This document shows, in pieces, positions 23,521 through 34,464 of a DNA stretch of 64,000 nucleotides. The notes beneath the pieces were generated by a model. The model saw only the letters and a list, made by a program, of their open reading frames with translations. It had not been told where the DNA came from and did not search any database. The stretch comes from Fasciola hepatica (Eukaryota; Platyhelminthes; Trematoda; Plagiorchiida; Fasciolidae): positions 5,828,001-5,892,000 of the forward strand of contig CANUEZ040000107.1 in assembly GCA_948099385.1 (NCBI GenBank), written 5' to 3'. Positions within the stretch are counted from its first letter, which is position 1; every line of letters starts with the position of its first letter. The position numbers and the translations under genes are program-made.

Positions 23521-24090
23521 GCAAGCGAGAAAGCCACCGGCCCGAATTTTCTTCTCCACTCGTTCTTCTTCTTCTTGATGTTATTATGGTTGTTTTTCCT
23601 TTTATTTATTTGCTTATTCTTTCACTTCTCATTGGTCTTCCTCCGGACCACCTTGATGCTTTTTTGACCAGCTAATCATCCCTTTTACAGGAGATCTGAT
23701 AACTGATTGACTAACTTCTGCAGGCCGAGTGAACTTCCTGGTTATGAAGGCTTAAACCTGTCGAAAAGTAGCTTTACTCGCCCTTTCCGAAGGTGACTCG
23801 ACTATTGTCTTGAAGTCTTGAGGTCTTGAAGTACTACACGGGTTTAAGGCTCCGAGCGCAGTTGTCCCGGTTCTCGAAGAAATCTTTGATCTTCTGTCAG
23901 ATTCACCGAGCTGAAACGAGAGTAAAAAGAAGCGGAGGGGAGGGGCGGGGACAGCAACAAAAAAAACACATAGCTTCATGTAGCGACCCACTTTGGACAG
24001 CGCCTTAAGCGGAGTGGGGGTGCCACATTCATGAACATACGGGGGAATGGAAATGCAATAAAAGACATATATTTCACTTTTTGTGGACCA
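23521..24090. other. Spacer including the likely B1 3' UTR
   Basis: Between the ends of A2 (plus) and B1 (minus) I see a pyrimidine-rich TTCTTCTTCTTC stretch (about 23562-23577), and on the minus strand downstream of the B1 stop a long pyrimidine-rich segment. The B1 3' end could not be fixed, and no TSD was found. Confidence 0.35.
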
Positions 24091-24094
24091 GGAA

Positions 24095-24660
24095 TTACTG
24101 GGAGAAACCCAAAAAGAGTTCAAACTTTTTCTTGAAGATAATCTTGTTCTGTGAGTGGACAACATCTTCCGGAAGCGCGTTCCACAGAGTAATAACCCTA
24201 TAGCTAAACTTGTTAATTTTTGGTGAAGTGAGTGGCCTCGGTTCAAAAACCTTTTTGCTGTGACCACGGAGAGAAGGGGATGGACAGACGGAGAAGAAGC
24301 AATCGCTTTGACCTGATTCCAAAAAGAAAAACATCAAAAACTGATCGCCTCTCACGCCTCTTTAGTCAAGGGGATAGAGATCGAGGAATGAGAGGCGAAC
24401 GGGATAAGGTAGATGGGGCAGACCCCATACAGCTTTAGTGGAGACCCTCTGAACTGTTCTGGGATCTCGCGGTCTCGGACAAGACCAGGGTGCACTATAT
24501 GACTACCATACTCCAGCAGAGGTCTGATATACGTGCCGAAAATTATGGGGAAATCATCCCTAGAGACGCGCGGGAATGACCTTCGAACAATATTTAGGGC
24601 TCGAACGGCAGACCTGCTCGTAATTTGATGATGATGAGAGAACAGCAAGTTACAACCCTA
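24095..24660 (-). pseudogene. CR1-B1 ORF2 C-terminal region
   Basis: Two overlapping frames (24648-24352 and 24355-24095) give FPIIFGTYIRPLLEYGSHIV, then PSPSLRGHSKKVFEPRPL and KFSYRVITLWNALPEDVV followed by a Lys/Phe-rich end. This LRGH...FSYRV..LWN.LP..VV order is the hallmark C-terminus of CR1/Jockey-group proteins. One frameshift near 24352 separates them. Confidence 0.75.
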
Positions 24661-24764
24661 GGCAATGTGGTTGCTCCGTTAGTGGGAAACGTGTGATCAG
24701 TCTCTCTGCCGAAAGACATGCTCACGCATTTGTCATCACTAACTGGGAGGTTCCAATCCTGGGA

Positions 24765-25358
24765 TCAGCGTTTTGTTTCATCGACTGCAATTTGCGGGTT
24801 TTCAACGGTTGAACTCCAGAGGGTTACATCATCTATGTACATGGCAATGTTCGCAGGAAGGGCTGTCGGAAGATCGTTTACGTAGATCAAAAAAAGTAGA
24901 GAACCTAAGGCCGACGCTTGGGGGGCCCCAGTTGTTAATGAGATGGGTTGAGACAAAACTTTCCCCACCTTAACCACAAAGGTGCGGTCGGTAAGGAAGC
25001 TGCTTAAGGTGACCAACATGGGGCCTGCAATCCCTTGTGTTTGCAGCTTATAAAGAAGAGGGGCATGGGGGACCCTGTCGAAGGCCTTAGCAAAATCGAT
25101 GAATACAGCGTGTGAGAGCTGGCCATCATTGTAGGCTTTCGTCAGATTGTCCACGACAGTAAGCATGTTGGTGATGCATGATCTGCCAGGGAGAAACCCA
25201 TGTCGGGAAGGGGATAGGATCCTATTTCTATGCAGACGGGAAGGAACCGCACTCTTAAGAATTCGCTCTAAAACTTTGCTGGTGATTCTAGTTAGACTTA
25301 TGGGTTTGTAACTAGAAGCATGATTTCTGCTACCCTTCTTATAGATGGGTGCGATCAT
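24765..25358 (-). pseudogene. CR1-B1 reverse transcriptase domain, 197 codons open
   Basis: From MIAPIYKKGSRNHASSYKPI the frame covers the fingers (SLTRITSKVLERILKS), the palm start (HGFLPGRSCITNMLTVVD), motif A (AVFIDFAKAFDRVPHAPLLY), motif B (LTTGAPQASALGSLLFLIY, where GVPQGSVLGP is usual) and motif C (NIAMYIDDVTLW, both Asp present). It stops at 24765 shortly after motif C. The Gly-to-Ala changes in motif B suggest weak or no activity even if the frame were open. Confidence 0.8.
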
Positions 25359-26099
25359 TGCTTTTTTCCAGTTACGGGGGAAAACTCCATCGTCAACACA
25401 TCACTGAAAAAGAGAGGCATAAGGAGCAGCTAATGTGTCCGCGGTTTCCTTGATCACGCGGGGGTGGATTAAATCAGGACCCATGGAGCAGCGTTGGCTG
25501 AGCCGTCGGAAACCTTGTGCGGCTGCACCAATGGGAATAATGACGTGGTTAAGTGAAGTGACCAGAGATATCGGGTGCATGGTAGGGTGGGATGATATTG
25601 GAAAGGAGCTACAAACTGTAAGAAGGTAGGAGCTGAAGGCCTGGGCTACTTGGCTAGGGGAAGTGACTGGAGATCTGGCACCATCTTTGAGAGCTAGTGG
25701 CGCCGGAGCTGTGCCCCTTAGACGGCGCATGTACTGAAGGAAAGATGCCTTATTGGTCCGTGGTCGATCAAGTACAGATCGCTGGACTGCATTCTGATGG
25801 GACCCAATCTTGTCTTTGCATATGCTGCGTATAATCCTGAATTCTTCTGCATCGCGGCCAAGGCCTGTGGCTTTATATATAGCAAAGATGCTTGCGCGTT
25901 AGCCCAAGATGCGCCTAATGGGGCAAATGAAGGCCGCCTACCGGTCTGTGGAAGACGAATTCTGGGGACAAATAGCCTATCAGCCAAGGAGTTCTACTCT
26001 CTGAGATTCTCCGCCATTCCATCAGCGGAGTTACCTGGGTTAGATGAATTTAGCTTGAAGCGAATAAATGCGCAGACTTGGTCTAAATTGGTCCTCTTG

Positions 26100-26827
26100 A
26101 GTGATCTCAGAATTTTGATTCCTGAGGGTAGAGGAGGCTACTTGACAGTATGATTGAACCCAGTGAGAATGCGATCACTTTTTCAGAGAGGTTGCAGGCA
26201 GTGCATCACGTCTACTTGGAACCATTCATTGGTGATGACCAGGTCTATTAGGGACTGGGCGTGGCCTGTGCGATATCTAGTCGGATCTTTTACGTTTTGC
26301 ACCCAAGAGTTCTTGAGTATGAGATCCAGGAGGGGTTTGCCAAAGGTGATATCAGGTACGTCAGCTCTTTGCAAGTCGATGCTGGATGAGTTGCAATCAC
26401 CAGTGACTAACAGATCGGTGAAGTCTGCGTAGCTTTTCACTGAGCCTAATAAGTCTATGAGACCTAGGCTACCGGTTGAATTGCATGCGGGAGGACGATA
26501 GACTACACCAAGCGGTATGGTACCTGTCTTGGAGAGGGTAAGCACAACCCACAGACAATCAATACATGAAAATGTAGTGGTTGTCAATAAGGTGGGTGGA
26601 GGGATAGAATTATCGTGGTATATGATAACCCCGCCGGCACGACCCCTGCTGGAGTCCTGCCTTAGAGCGAAGTATCCCAGAATGGATATTTCGGCGCCAA
26701 GTATATCAGGGGTGAGCCAGGTTTCTGTGAGGGCTATGATCTGAGGCTCCTTATCCACTGCAAGCTGCTGAATCTCCGGGGGCCTATTCAGCACACTTAG
26801 GCGATTGGTGTAAAAATAATTGACCAC
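26100..26827 (-). pseudogene. CR1-B1 endonuclease domain
   Basis: A 214-codon open stretch holds IIALTETWLTPDI (catalytic Glu), the RAGGVIIYHDNS strand, WVVLTL and LGVVYRPP (Y-R-P-P motif), LLVTGDCN (usual GDFN, Phe to Cys), RYRTGHAQSLIDLVITN (S-x-IDLV-T). Just past the stop the next frame has KSDR where the family has SDH, so the catalytic histidine is lost. In an active element it nicks the insertion target. Confidence 0.75.
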
Positions 26828-26834
26828 GTGCTCG

Positions 26835-27620
26835 GTAGTTGTTCACTTCAGTTCAGTTCAATTTGCACAAGACAGACAATGGCCACGGCCAATCGAGCGT
26901 CCGGAATTCCTTCGATGGTGTGGACTCCAGTTATGCACCCACCACTGCCGATTGTGTTTCGTCGAATCCCCGCTAAAAATTGAGGTAAAAACTGAAAACT
27001 TTGTCGCACATCAAATGCGAGGGACATTATGCATCGTGAGCGTTCACTGAGACAGTATGCTCTGAGCGAAAAAGTCGATATAAACCATACTCCCGAAGGT
27101 CCACAGTGCTACCCATCATCCATCTAGTTGACCTACTCAAGGTTCACTACGAGGAAATATCTCATACCACTTGCTATCTAGGGCACCTTTGAAGGATTGG
27201 ATGGTCTACAGATCTATCATTCCACCATGCAGACCGTTCCAGCGGTTCACTACCCTGTGGCTGAAGAAGTGCGATCTAGCCATCAACCTAGCTCGGGCTT
27301 CTATCAGCTGCTTTTCATGTCCCCTTGTTCTGGAATCTACAGTCACCTGGAATAGACTATCTGGTCTGGGGCCAGAAAAGCCCTTCATTACCTTAAACGT
27401 TTCTATGAGATCCCCTCGACTTCTCCTCCGTTCCAACGAGAAAAGATTCAGGTCACAGAGTCTCTGCTCATACTTCTTACTTTTCTGACCTTCAACCATT
27501 TGCAAGGCGAGACGCTGGACTTTCTCTAGGCAGGCGGCGCCCTTTTGGTAGGATGGTGACCAAGCCTGCAAGCTACCTTCTAAATGAGGTCGTACTATAG
27601 CCATGTAAATAGGTACGAAT
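26835..27620 (-). mobile_element. CR1-A fragment (copy A3) nested in CR1-B1
   Basis: The minus-strand open frame 27604-27206 (132 codons) reads MAIVRPHLEGSLQAWSPSYQ, LEKVQRLALQMVEGQK, RRRSRGDLIETFKVMKGFSG and FFSHRVVNRWNGL, a well-kept family-A C-terminus, followed by the family 3' region (27060-26838) also found at 10570-10860. The unit is 5' truncated and lies between ORF1 and ORF2 of copy B1. In copy B2 these two parts are only about 0.5 kb apart with no such insert, so nesting is the simplest reading. I could not delimit a TSD. Confidence 0.65.
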
Positions 27621-27639
27621 ACCTCCGGCTGCCGGCGAG

Positions 27640-28849
27640 AAAAAGCTGATCGCCAGAGACAACCGATTTTAGGTTTGTGGAGGGGGAAAGAGGTAGAGTT
27701 AGGGGTGGAAAGGAGGTCCTGGGGGAACTGGGGGCTGAAGATATTGGGGGGCTAGAGAGTAAGCAGACTGTTGGGGGAATGGTGAGTTTTGACGTTTAGT
27801 AACCTGGGAGGCATCATACCAAGTGGACGGTCCGCACCTTTCAGTCTCCGAAAAGGGTGGGCCGCTTTTTGTGGTTTACATTTGTGCGTACTGCGTGATT
27901 CACAGCTCTGAGTTTTCTTGTTGGTGATCCTGTTTTGCACGACCTCACCAGATATCTTCTCTTTTGCGCTAATCTCCTCACTGCAGCGTTCAGCAGAAGC
28001 CAGTTGCACTTTTGTGTCCGGGCTCAAGGATGGGTGAGTCTCGTCCGTTAATACAGTCTTACTAGCAATGTTGGGGTCTGGGATACTTTTTGTAGGCTTC
28101 TGATGTTTAGTAGCACTAGGTCTACTACTGGGGATACTTTCCGCGACGGGAGATGGGGTGAGTAGGGAAGCAGCGCATGGTGGGCATGGAACTCAATCCT
28201 CAAGGTGAGTTGCCTGCATGAGAGGCAGCACTCTGAGCTTGGGATCGGTTTTTTGTGGGGTCGCTGGCTTACTTTTCTCACTGCGGAGCCTTAGATGAAC
28301 TGGTTTGTCGATGGTTACTCCCTTCGGCCCTTTTACTTCCTCCTCGAGCTTTGCGGCTGAGAAGGCAACTCGTTTGGCTGCCTCTGTGGAGCTTATTTCA
28401 ATTAGAGTGCCGTGTACCCCGTTGGTGCGTTTGGTTATCAGCCAAGTGGACATACGTTTAGGTGGGAAAAGGAGCTTAAGGCTGTTAAACACCTGGACAC
28501 AGGTATCATGAGGGTGATACGAGTTGAGAAAGCGACTCCAGAGGATGACTCGATTAGAGCATTTCTCTGTGTCTTGCAAAATCTTGGCAATATCAGGAAT
28601 TTGCTGCTCAGATGTTCTACACACCTGATCGGCTGCCTGGGACACTGGGAGGGATTTGATAACCAAGCTCCTCAGGCTGGTCAACTCATCCTTAGGGGTA
28701 CGGACAGTGGCCTTCAGCTCAACTTTCTCTGCAGCCTGAGTTTGGACTGCACATTTTAGTGCATCCGTTGCCAGCTGATTGTGAAGGACCGTTTCGTCCG
28801 GATTGAGGAACGAGACATTGGCTACAGAAGGGGAATCACATTGTCTCAT
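27640..28849 (-). pseudogene. CR1-B1 ORF1 region
   Basis: The first 218 codons (28849-28193) are open. They start MRQCDSPSVANVSFLNPDET, contain a heptad-like, leucine/valine-rich segment at about residues 35-75 (possible coiled coil), and an esterase-free RRM-like stretch (WLITKRTNGVHGTLIEI then AKRVAFSAAKLEEEVKG). The frame then shifts (28281-28048, 28027-27752). ORF1p of CR1-like elements binds the element RNA. The same ORF1 motifs recur in the plus-strand copy at 17560-18000. Confidence 0.6.
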
Positions 28850-28859
28850 GGGGAAAGTA

Positions 28860-29700
28860 GCCTCGACTGATGAAGTGGTTATATCAATGGTGGGGGAAGT
28901 TGGCGTTATTCAAGATCGAATCAGTACAGATAAAGATCGACTTAAATAGGGGGGGGGGACGATGTGTGTGCCCTAAAAATTTCAAGAACGGCTACACCCA
29001 CCGAGGTAGACAACCGCATCGCTGATATACCGCAGTTCAGTTCACTTGAATTTCCATCCGCCGACAGATTCCAAGAAATCGAAGCCACGTGAGACGAGGG
29101 GCTCACAGAGCAAAAAACTGGCCTACATTTGGCGTCGGCTGCCAGTCCTGTGCTCTGAATCGGACCACAATCTGGACGCGTGGCTTGCCGTCGGGCATGA
29201 TTTAGTTTTTCTCATTGCTTCATTCATTTTTATGGGTTTCTTCCAGGAAAGAAAACTTTCAGCAATATATAAATAAATAGATCACAAGCATACGCACGGG
29301 AGAAATGCCACAGAAGCACGATGGGAGAGCAGAGTGCCGGTCTGCAACGATGGCAAATTGGCCCTTGTAGCAAGAGCGTTGCAAAGCCACTCCGAAACCG
29401 ATCGGTTTTCGGCTGGTTTTTGGCCCGTCTTCGATCGGTTTTTACTACTGAGCCGATCGGTTTTCGGTCAGCTTGTTTAGTAGCCATTCTGCACGGATCA
29501 ACATTGATTCATTCGAAGGAAATTGACGACCGAAGTAATGTGCTATGCTTAGTTGGTGTAGTATTTAAATGTATTGGTTTTGTTCATCGGAATGTCCTGA
29601 AAACATCGGTATAGATCGCCCTATTTTATTCCCTCGAAATGGGTAAAATAAGGACAATTATCGGAAAATCATAAATTAGATAGAAATGGACATCGTAACA
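28860..29700. other. Unassigned region
   Basis: It contains a short imperfect internal repeat of CCGATCGGTTTTCGG-like units at about 29398-29475 and a G8 run near 28950. No gene, RNA or element domain was recognised. Confidence 0.4.
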
Positions 29701-29711
29701 CGTAACTTTTG

Positions 29712-30502
29712 TTAGTGAAAGAAACTAACGAAGCTTATCACGTACTTCAAACGATTGGCACAAACCACTCGGGAACCGTCCAGAAACCGGTCTCTCTTAC
29801 CACAGTTTTTACATACGGAATCCTGTGGTGGACACCTAAATCGAGAATGGCGGGCAAGCCCACAGAAGTAGCACTTGGAATTTGAGACTGAAGCTGTATA
29901 TTGTTCTTGTTTTTCAGGAGAGTGTGGATTTGAACTTATCCGGCTGGAATCTTTTACACAGGCGTTCAGTGGAGAATTTGTTTTATGCAACTGATAATTT
30001 GATAATGTCTGATGAAAGATCTTAGTCAAAAGCGACCTGTACGCTAGGGCTCGTTCTCCAGGAGTTGTTGACGGATAGTAACTGATTGTAAACCATCTAT
30101 AAAGGCATCTCATATAGCGTAATCCATGTGTGTTGCGACAGTAACAGCCTTGAAGTTGCAGTCTCTGGTCGGAGACTTCAGCCTTTACATATACTCACCC
30201 AGACTTTGACTTGTTTCCTGTTTGCAAGTAGCAAGAACATGCCCAGAGTAGATTTTGTTCCTCGGTTTCACATATGTGACTTTGAGGGTCTTGATGATGG
30301 AGTGGAAAGTAGTGCAATCAACTATGTAGTCATAAACCGAGGGAGATATATAGTTGATCAGAGTGCCAAGTTTGTTACGCTGTAGATTATCGATGGAGGT
30401 CAGACAGCTAGAGACTGTTTTATACCGTGGAACCCATTGTTTGGCGTAGTTAGGCAAGCCAGGGTCAGCGTTGAATCGTTCAGGACTCAGGATGCGATCC
30501 AT
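29712..30502 (-). pseudogene. Ty3/Gypsy-like Gag fragment (copy 1)
   Basis: The minus strand starts MDRILSPERFNADPGLPNYA and reads through a Gag core (YISPSVYDYIVDC, LKVTYVKPRNKIYSGHVLAT, QSLGEYM) for about 105 codons, then after two stops or shifts continues to a zinc-knuckle segment: CYFCGLARHSRFRCPPQ followed by CKNCGKRDRF (the final His/Cys of the second knuckle is lost). The organisation fits Gag of Ty3/Gypsy elements of the CsRn1 type common in flukes; that family name is from memory of the group, not from a comparison. It has no pol downstream and no LTR was identified. Confidence 0.6.
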
Positions 30503-30649
30503 TAATTAAATTTGTCGAATAAATTGTTATAGTACGCTACTGAACCGTAGCGTCCGGGAGGAAGTAACAAGTAGGAGGTCTAGATTTAAGGCTTTATTCG
30601 ACAAATGCGACATGAGAGCTGAAATTCATAGAGAGCATGTGGTTAATTT

Positions 30650-31620
30650 ATGCTATGGAAAGGGCTCATTAAATGCACAACTGATGAGACAAGGAGTAAT
30701 AGATCACAATCATCAAGAAAATTCGTGGTTCAGTTCTAGCTGCAAGGGGATTACAGAGAGAAAATGCAGGTTTAGAACCAGAAAATGGAATTTCGACGCA
30801 TCTTTGTAGTGGAAAATCTTGACCAAGCACAACATCGGTGCATAAATCAGGAAGAACGGAAAGTGTAATACGTTCTCTTTGAATTGAATAGGTACAGATA
30901 AATGACCGTGAGTAAAACTTGATAAGTGAGTGTGATGTAGATTCTTTGTTGTGATGCGGCGACGTACTTATTGACAGTCTGAAATATAGGTCTCTGAACT
31001 GCTGGTGTCAATAAGTGCATTTAAAGTGATCCAGTTCACGGTGATACAGATGGCAGCATTTGAGAGGCGATGTGAAGTGACTGCAACAATGATGGGACAA
31101 AGTACGGAATCCGTAAGTGTTCGATCATCGATGCCTGAGGAGTATCTCGCGAGTTTAGTGGCAACAGCAAATAAGTGATTCCGCAGTTCGAACGCGCATC
31201 TACGGAACCGGGCGTGTCGCGTACCCATGTAGTGCTGCCATATAATTCCATCGACTTCGTTGGCTAGGATATGCTACGTATGCCACCTCATCGACTTCCA
31301 CGTCGGGCTCTATTCGCCGAGCCTAAGATTGGCTGGAAATGGCAACGCGGAGGCCAAGCCATGACGTGCCACCGGTCTGTCAAAGTTTTGACGTCGAGAC
31401 TTGTTTCTATCGGCTTCTCACACTTACATGGTTAGGGACCTTGAGATATACTACACAGCTGGTTCGAAACTTTGTCGGATATGGCCCAGTGTCGTTTATT
31501 TTATGACAGTTTGTGTTCGAACTCCTGAGGAACTTCCCCTTTGATTCTTCACTTTTATTTTGCTGTTTCCTCTTTTTGCATTGCACCACAACTCTGTACA
31601 TTGTACCGGGTTATCAATGA

Positions 31621-31674
<54 letters not shown>

Positions 31675-32060
31675 GACGCAATGTATCTGGAAGGTGAGTA
31701 CTTACCGACGTTGCAAGCTCGACTGACCCGTTAGAAATGACCGTTTTTCTTACAACCTTTGCATAAAGCTTCTTTTTCTGGACATTTAAAGTAGCAGGAA
31801 AAATTACCAACAAATGGATTTCCAGAAACCAAATTCTTCGTAGTTAGAGCATGACGCCCGTGGATTAACGCGGTATGACATCGATTGCTTCCCTTCAAGC
31901 TCGATTCATCTGATTGGTTTGTAGGCACATATGAGATTAAGTTTTTTCTCTTCCAACAGTCGTTGCCCGATTTGATGAGAGGTTGGCCCACGGATGAATA
32001 ATTCTCGAATGAATTCGTTGCGATATTCTTCAGTGGGTACTGCTTTAAAATCACAATCGA
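30650..32060 (-). pseudogene. Ty3/Gypsy-like Gag-protease fragment (copy 2) with internal (TA)n
   Basis: The minus strand shows a Gag end with a decayed knuckle (CYFKCPEKEALCKGCKKNGHF-like, at about 31813-31731), then a (TA)n tract, then a protease: ALIDTSSSETYIS (active-site DTGS changed to DTSS, about 30990-31030), and about 80 residues later LPDLCTDVVLGQDFPL, the conserved ILG-x-DF strand of retropepsins. Order, strand and spacing match a Gag-Pol start. RT, RNase H and integrase are missing; another Gag fragment follows at 30502. Confidence 0.55.
31626..31673. repeat. (TA)n microsatellite inside the Ty3/Gypsy fragment
   Basis: About 48 bp of uninterrupted TA, situated between the knuckle and protease portions of the retroelement fragment. 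Confidence 0.95.
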
Positions 32061-32350
32061 CAGAAATAGATTTTAGTTTCTGGGAGAATTTGTCTGTGTC
32101 CCTGTCTGGTTATATATTTATATATTTATGTTCTAAAAAACCGTGGTGTCGGTATCGTAGTCTGTGCAACTGGCTGTCCCTGTTCACTGACTGAGTGACA
32201 GTTTGTGGAAGTAGCGAGTTTATCGACATTCAGAGAGCTAACAGAAGCCAGGAAATAAATGAACGTTTTTCTCCACTATATACATTTTTCTGCAGCATCC
32301 GGCAAGTGGGTATCTGCGTCTAACCGGTCTGGTCGTAGGATGCGTTCCAT

Positions 32351-32360
32351 ATTATGCAAG
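32351..32360. repeat. Left TSD of RTE beta1
   Basis: ATTATGCAAG, repeated exactly at 37206-37215. A single T separates it from the CCATCAC that starts the ribozyme-like fold. Confidence 0.75.
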
Positions 32361-32361
32361 T

Positions 32362-32433
32362 CCATCACGACGAGACTGCACCTTGACGTGGTGTGATGGC
32401 TTGGGTGCCTCCATGATCCAAAGGACGATGCAG
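32362..32433 (+). ncRNA. HDV-like self-cleaving ribozyme candidate at RTE beta1 5' end
   Basis: The 72 nt fold in the order expected of HDV-like ribozymes: P1 CCATCAC/GTGATGG (7 bp), P2 CTGC/GCAG (32376-32379 with 32430-32433), P3 ACC/GGT closed by a 7-nt L3 (TTGACGT), with P3 running directly into the P1 3' strand. A C-G-A sits just before the P2 3' strand, where the catalytic cytosine (C75) is followed by purines in HDV. P4 is short and uncertain and the P1.1 pair is not clear. HDV-like ribozymes are known at the 5' ends of R2 and RTE retrotransposons. Here the fold starts one nucleotide after the TSD, as such a role predicts. Confidence 0.5.
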
Positions 32434-32619
32434 GATGACTTACTTAAGTCGGAGACGCAATCATGCCTAACAAGTCAGTGGGTAGAGGCCAGACGAGGTC
32501 CGGTCTCAGAACTAGTTGATGGGCAACATCTGGTTCTATTCACTGCCCCTGGAGAGGACACTCCGGCGAATAAACATCAAGAGAAACAGTTTACCGGTCT
32601 AAAGACATCCACTAGATAG
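32383..32619 (+). CDS. Short ORF overlapping the RTE 5' ribozyme region
   Basis: 78 codons beginning MTWCDGLGASMIQRTMQDDL. Its first 50 or so residues match the short ORF at the same place in the alpha copies (57588-57754 and 62600-62794), with shared TWC-GL-AS, QD, LTxxWVE and PVS positions although the nucleotide sequences differ. It overlaps the 3' part of the ribozyme-like fold. No known domain. It could be a real upstream ORF or simply conserved 5' UTR; the function is unknown. Confidence 0.3.
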   Translation: MTWCDGLGASMIQRTMQDDLLKSETQSCLTSQWVEARRGPVSELVDGQHLVLFTAPGEDTPANKHQEKQFTGLKTSTR

Positions 32620-33149
32620 ACGTTGAAGTGGAATACCTGGGGTTTCTCTCGACGGTGGGAGAAGTAATCGCACTTCATTGGGCAGCTATCGCCCACCTAA
32701 GTTGGGCAGCCCCCGGCTCAAAGGATGCTGCCCCGCCCAGTTTCCGCTTGCTCGATTGGGTGCATAGGGTTGAAGACAATCCGAAAAGCTGATCGATAAT
32801 AAAACACCAGCGACGGCAAGACAGAACGTATGCAGCAATCGGTTCTCACGTGACAGACCAGAAGAAGTTCGTTCACGGGTTCTTCAGTCAAGTTCCCATG
32901 CTGGGTTTACGCCCCACTTCATTGTTGGTCAGACTTTTGAGCCAAAGGCTCCGATTGGGGTTCCCAAAGGAAAACCCCTTCTGCGGTGTGGAAATCCGCA
33001 AAGTATGACTCGCCCAGAAACATCCAGTACCTTTCCTTCAAAGGGCCCTACCAGTTTTCCCTCTTAATCGATGCAAAACGCCACGGGTAATTGTGGCTCT
33101 GATGAAAGCGGTAGTTCAGGAGTCAAGTATAAATCGAATGCACTTTTTT

Positions 33150-33950
33150 ACCCTGAATTTTCACTTCATTTGGCTGCCTTCAACGTTCGCACACTATGTC
33201 AGATAGGGCAACAGGTTGCTGTCGTTAAAACTCCTGACATTTTAAGAATAGATGTGTGCTGCGTCTCCGAAACAAGCATGCAAGACTCCACTTCTGTGAT
33301 AACTCTTTGCACCCCAGATACAACCTCAGTCTCTCACTTACTGTTCGCGTGTCGAGTGATTCGGTATCTAGTGCTCGTGGTCAGGCTGACCTTGGGATTA
33401 CCTTGAGCATGAGAGCTGAGCGTGCATTGTTAGACTGGATTCCAGTCAGCAGTCGTTTGTGTGCAGTTCGGTTGGACAGTTCTGTGCATGTCAACAACAG
33501 CAAACTGCAGCACCGATGCTTGTTCGTCGTGCACCGACTGACTACAGTTCTTCTGAGACCAAGGACGAATTCTACGAGGATCTGTCTCAGCTGATTCGAA
33601 GCGCACGTTCAACGAACGTAGTGGTCATTGCTGGGGATTTTAACGTCCAAGTTGGCTGGTCGGAAGATTCCGAAAGATTCATCGAAGCCCCATTTGCTAT
33701 CCCAGCCGATCGTATCAATAACGGCGATCGTCTGATCCAACTGTGCTCTGACCACAGATTGTTGCTGGCAAGTACGAACTTCTACCACAAGAAGCAGCGT
33801 AGACTGACATGGCGTCCTTCAACGTTGGACTCAGATTGACCATATTATAATTGATCATCGCCGGTATGGATCAATTGAAGACTGTCGTTCATTTTGGTCT
33901 ACGCCTGTGCACTCAGATCATGCCTTGGTACGCGCGCCTCTGTTTACCTT
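33150..33950 (+). pseudogene. RTE endonuclease domain (beta1)
   Basis: Frames in turn give LAAFNVRTLCQIGQQVAVVK and IDVCCVSETSMQDS (FNVRTL and the catalytic-Glu motif), then [31 protein letters not shown] (YAPT motif across a shift), VVVIAGDFNVQVG (GDFN), RINNGDRLIQLC, HKKQRRLTWRP and finally SDHALV at about 33913 (catalytic His). All hallmark residues of the RTE apurinic endonuclease are visible, but two or three frame breaks split it. Function in an intact element: target nicking. Confidence 0.75.
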
Positions 33951-34464
33951 TCGTCCGTGGTCGCACCAACGTGAATGCCACTCGTCCCACACAGTTGCTT
34001 TTAGACGATACTATTTCCACACGGAGCTGTCTACGCAATTATGGATGCAGCCGGATGTTCAGGAAACAGACCAAGGAAGCCTTGTATGCCGCGTCGAATG
34101 CCACACAGGGCTCTGGTTCAAGTAGGTCACACAAACGATGGATATATTCGACATCAGTTGCTCTGTTGGATGTTCACATGTCCGTCCTTTCGGATGCCAC
34201 ATTCAGTGGAGTGCGCAAATCCCTGAAACGACAACCGACTAGGAATCTGAGAAATGACCGCGAACAGTGGCGGATTGCGGAATGTGGGGAAATGGAAAAG
34301 GCTGCGTCCATTGGCAACACTCGCAACCTTTTCCGTTTGACTAGAGGTACCGGCCCACGGAAGCCCGGTGTAAGTGAGGTAATTAAGGAATCCGACTCCC
34401 CACTGATTCGTTCTCAGGGACGTCGTCTGGATTGTTAGGCTAAGCACTTTAAGGAACAATTCAG

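Larger units (their letters stand above)
24090..28855 (-). mobile_element. CR1-like non-LTR retrotransposon, copy B1 (near full length)
   Basis: The minus strand gives ORF1 (28849-27640), then, after a nested 0.8-kb family-A fragment (27620-26835), ORF2 with endonuclease (26827-about 26100), linker (25987-25401), RT (25358-24765) and C-terminus (24648-24095). It is the best preserved CR1-like copy in the window: the RT domain is open for 197 codons with both catalytic aspartates. Frame breaks between the domains still prevent a single ORF2 protein. Confidence 0.8.

Noticed and set aside
28412..28759. 115-codon plus-strand open frame
   Set aside because: Antisense of the CR1-B1 ORF1, whose minus-strand reading is confirmed by a second copy.
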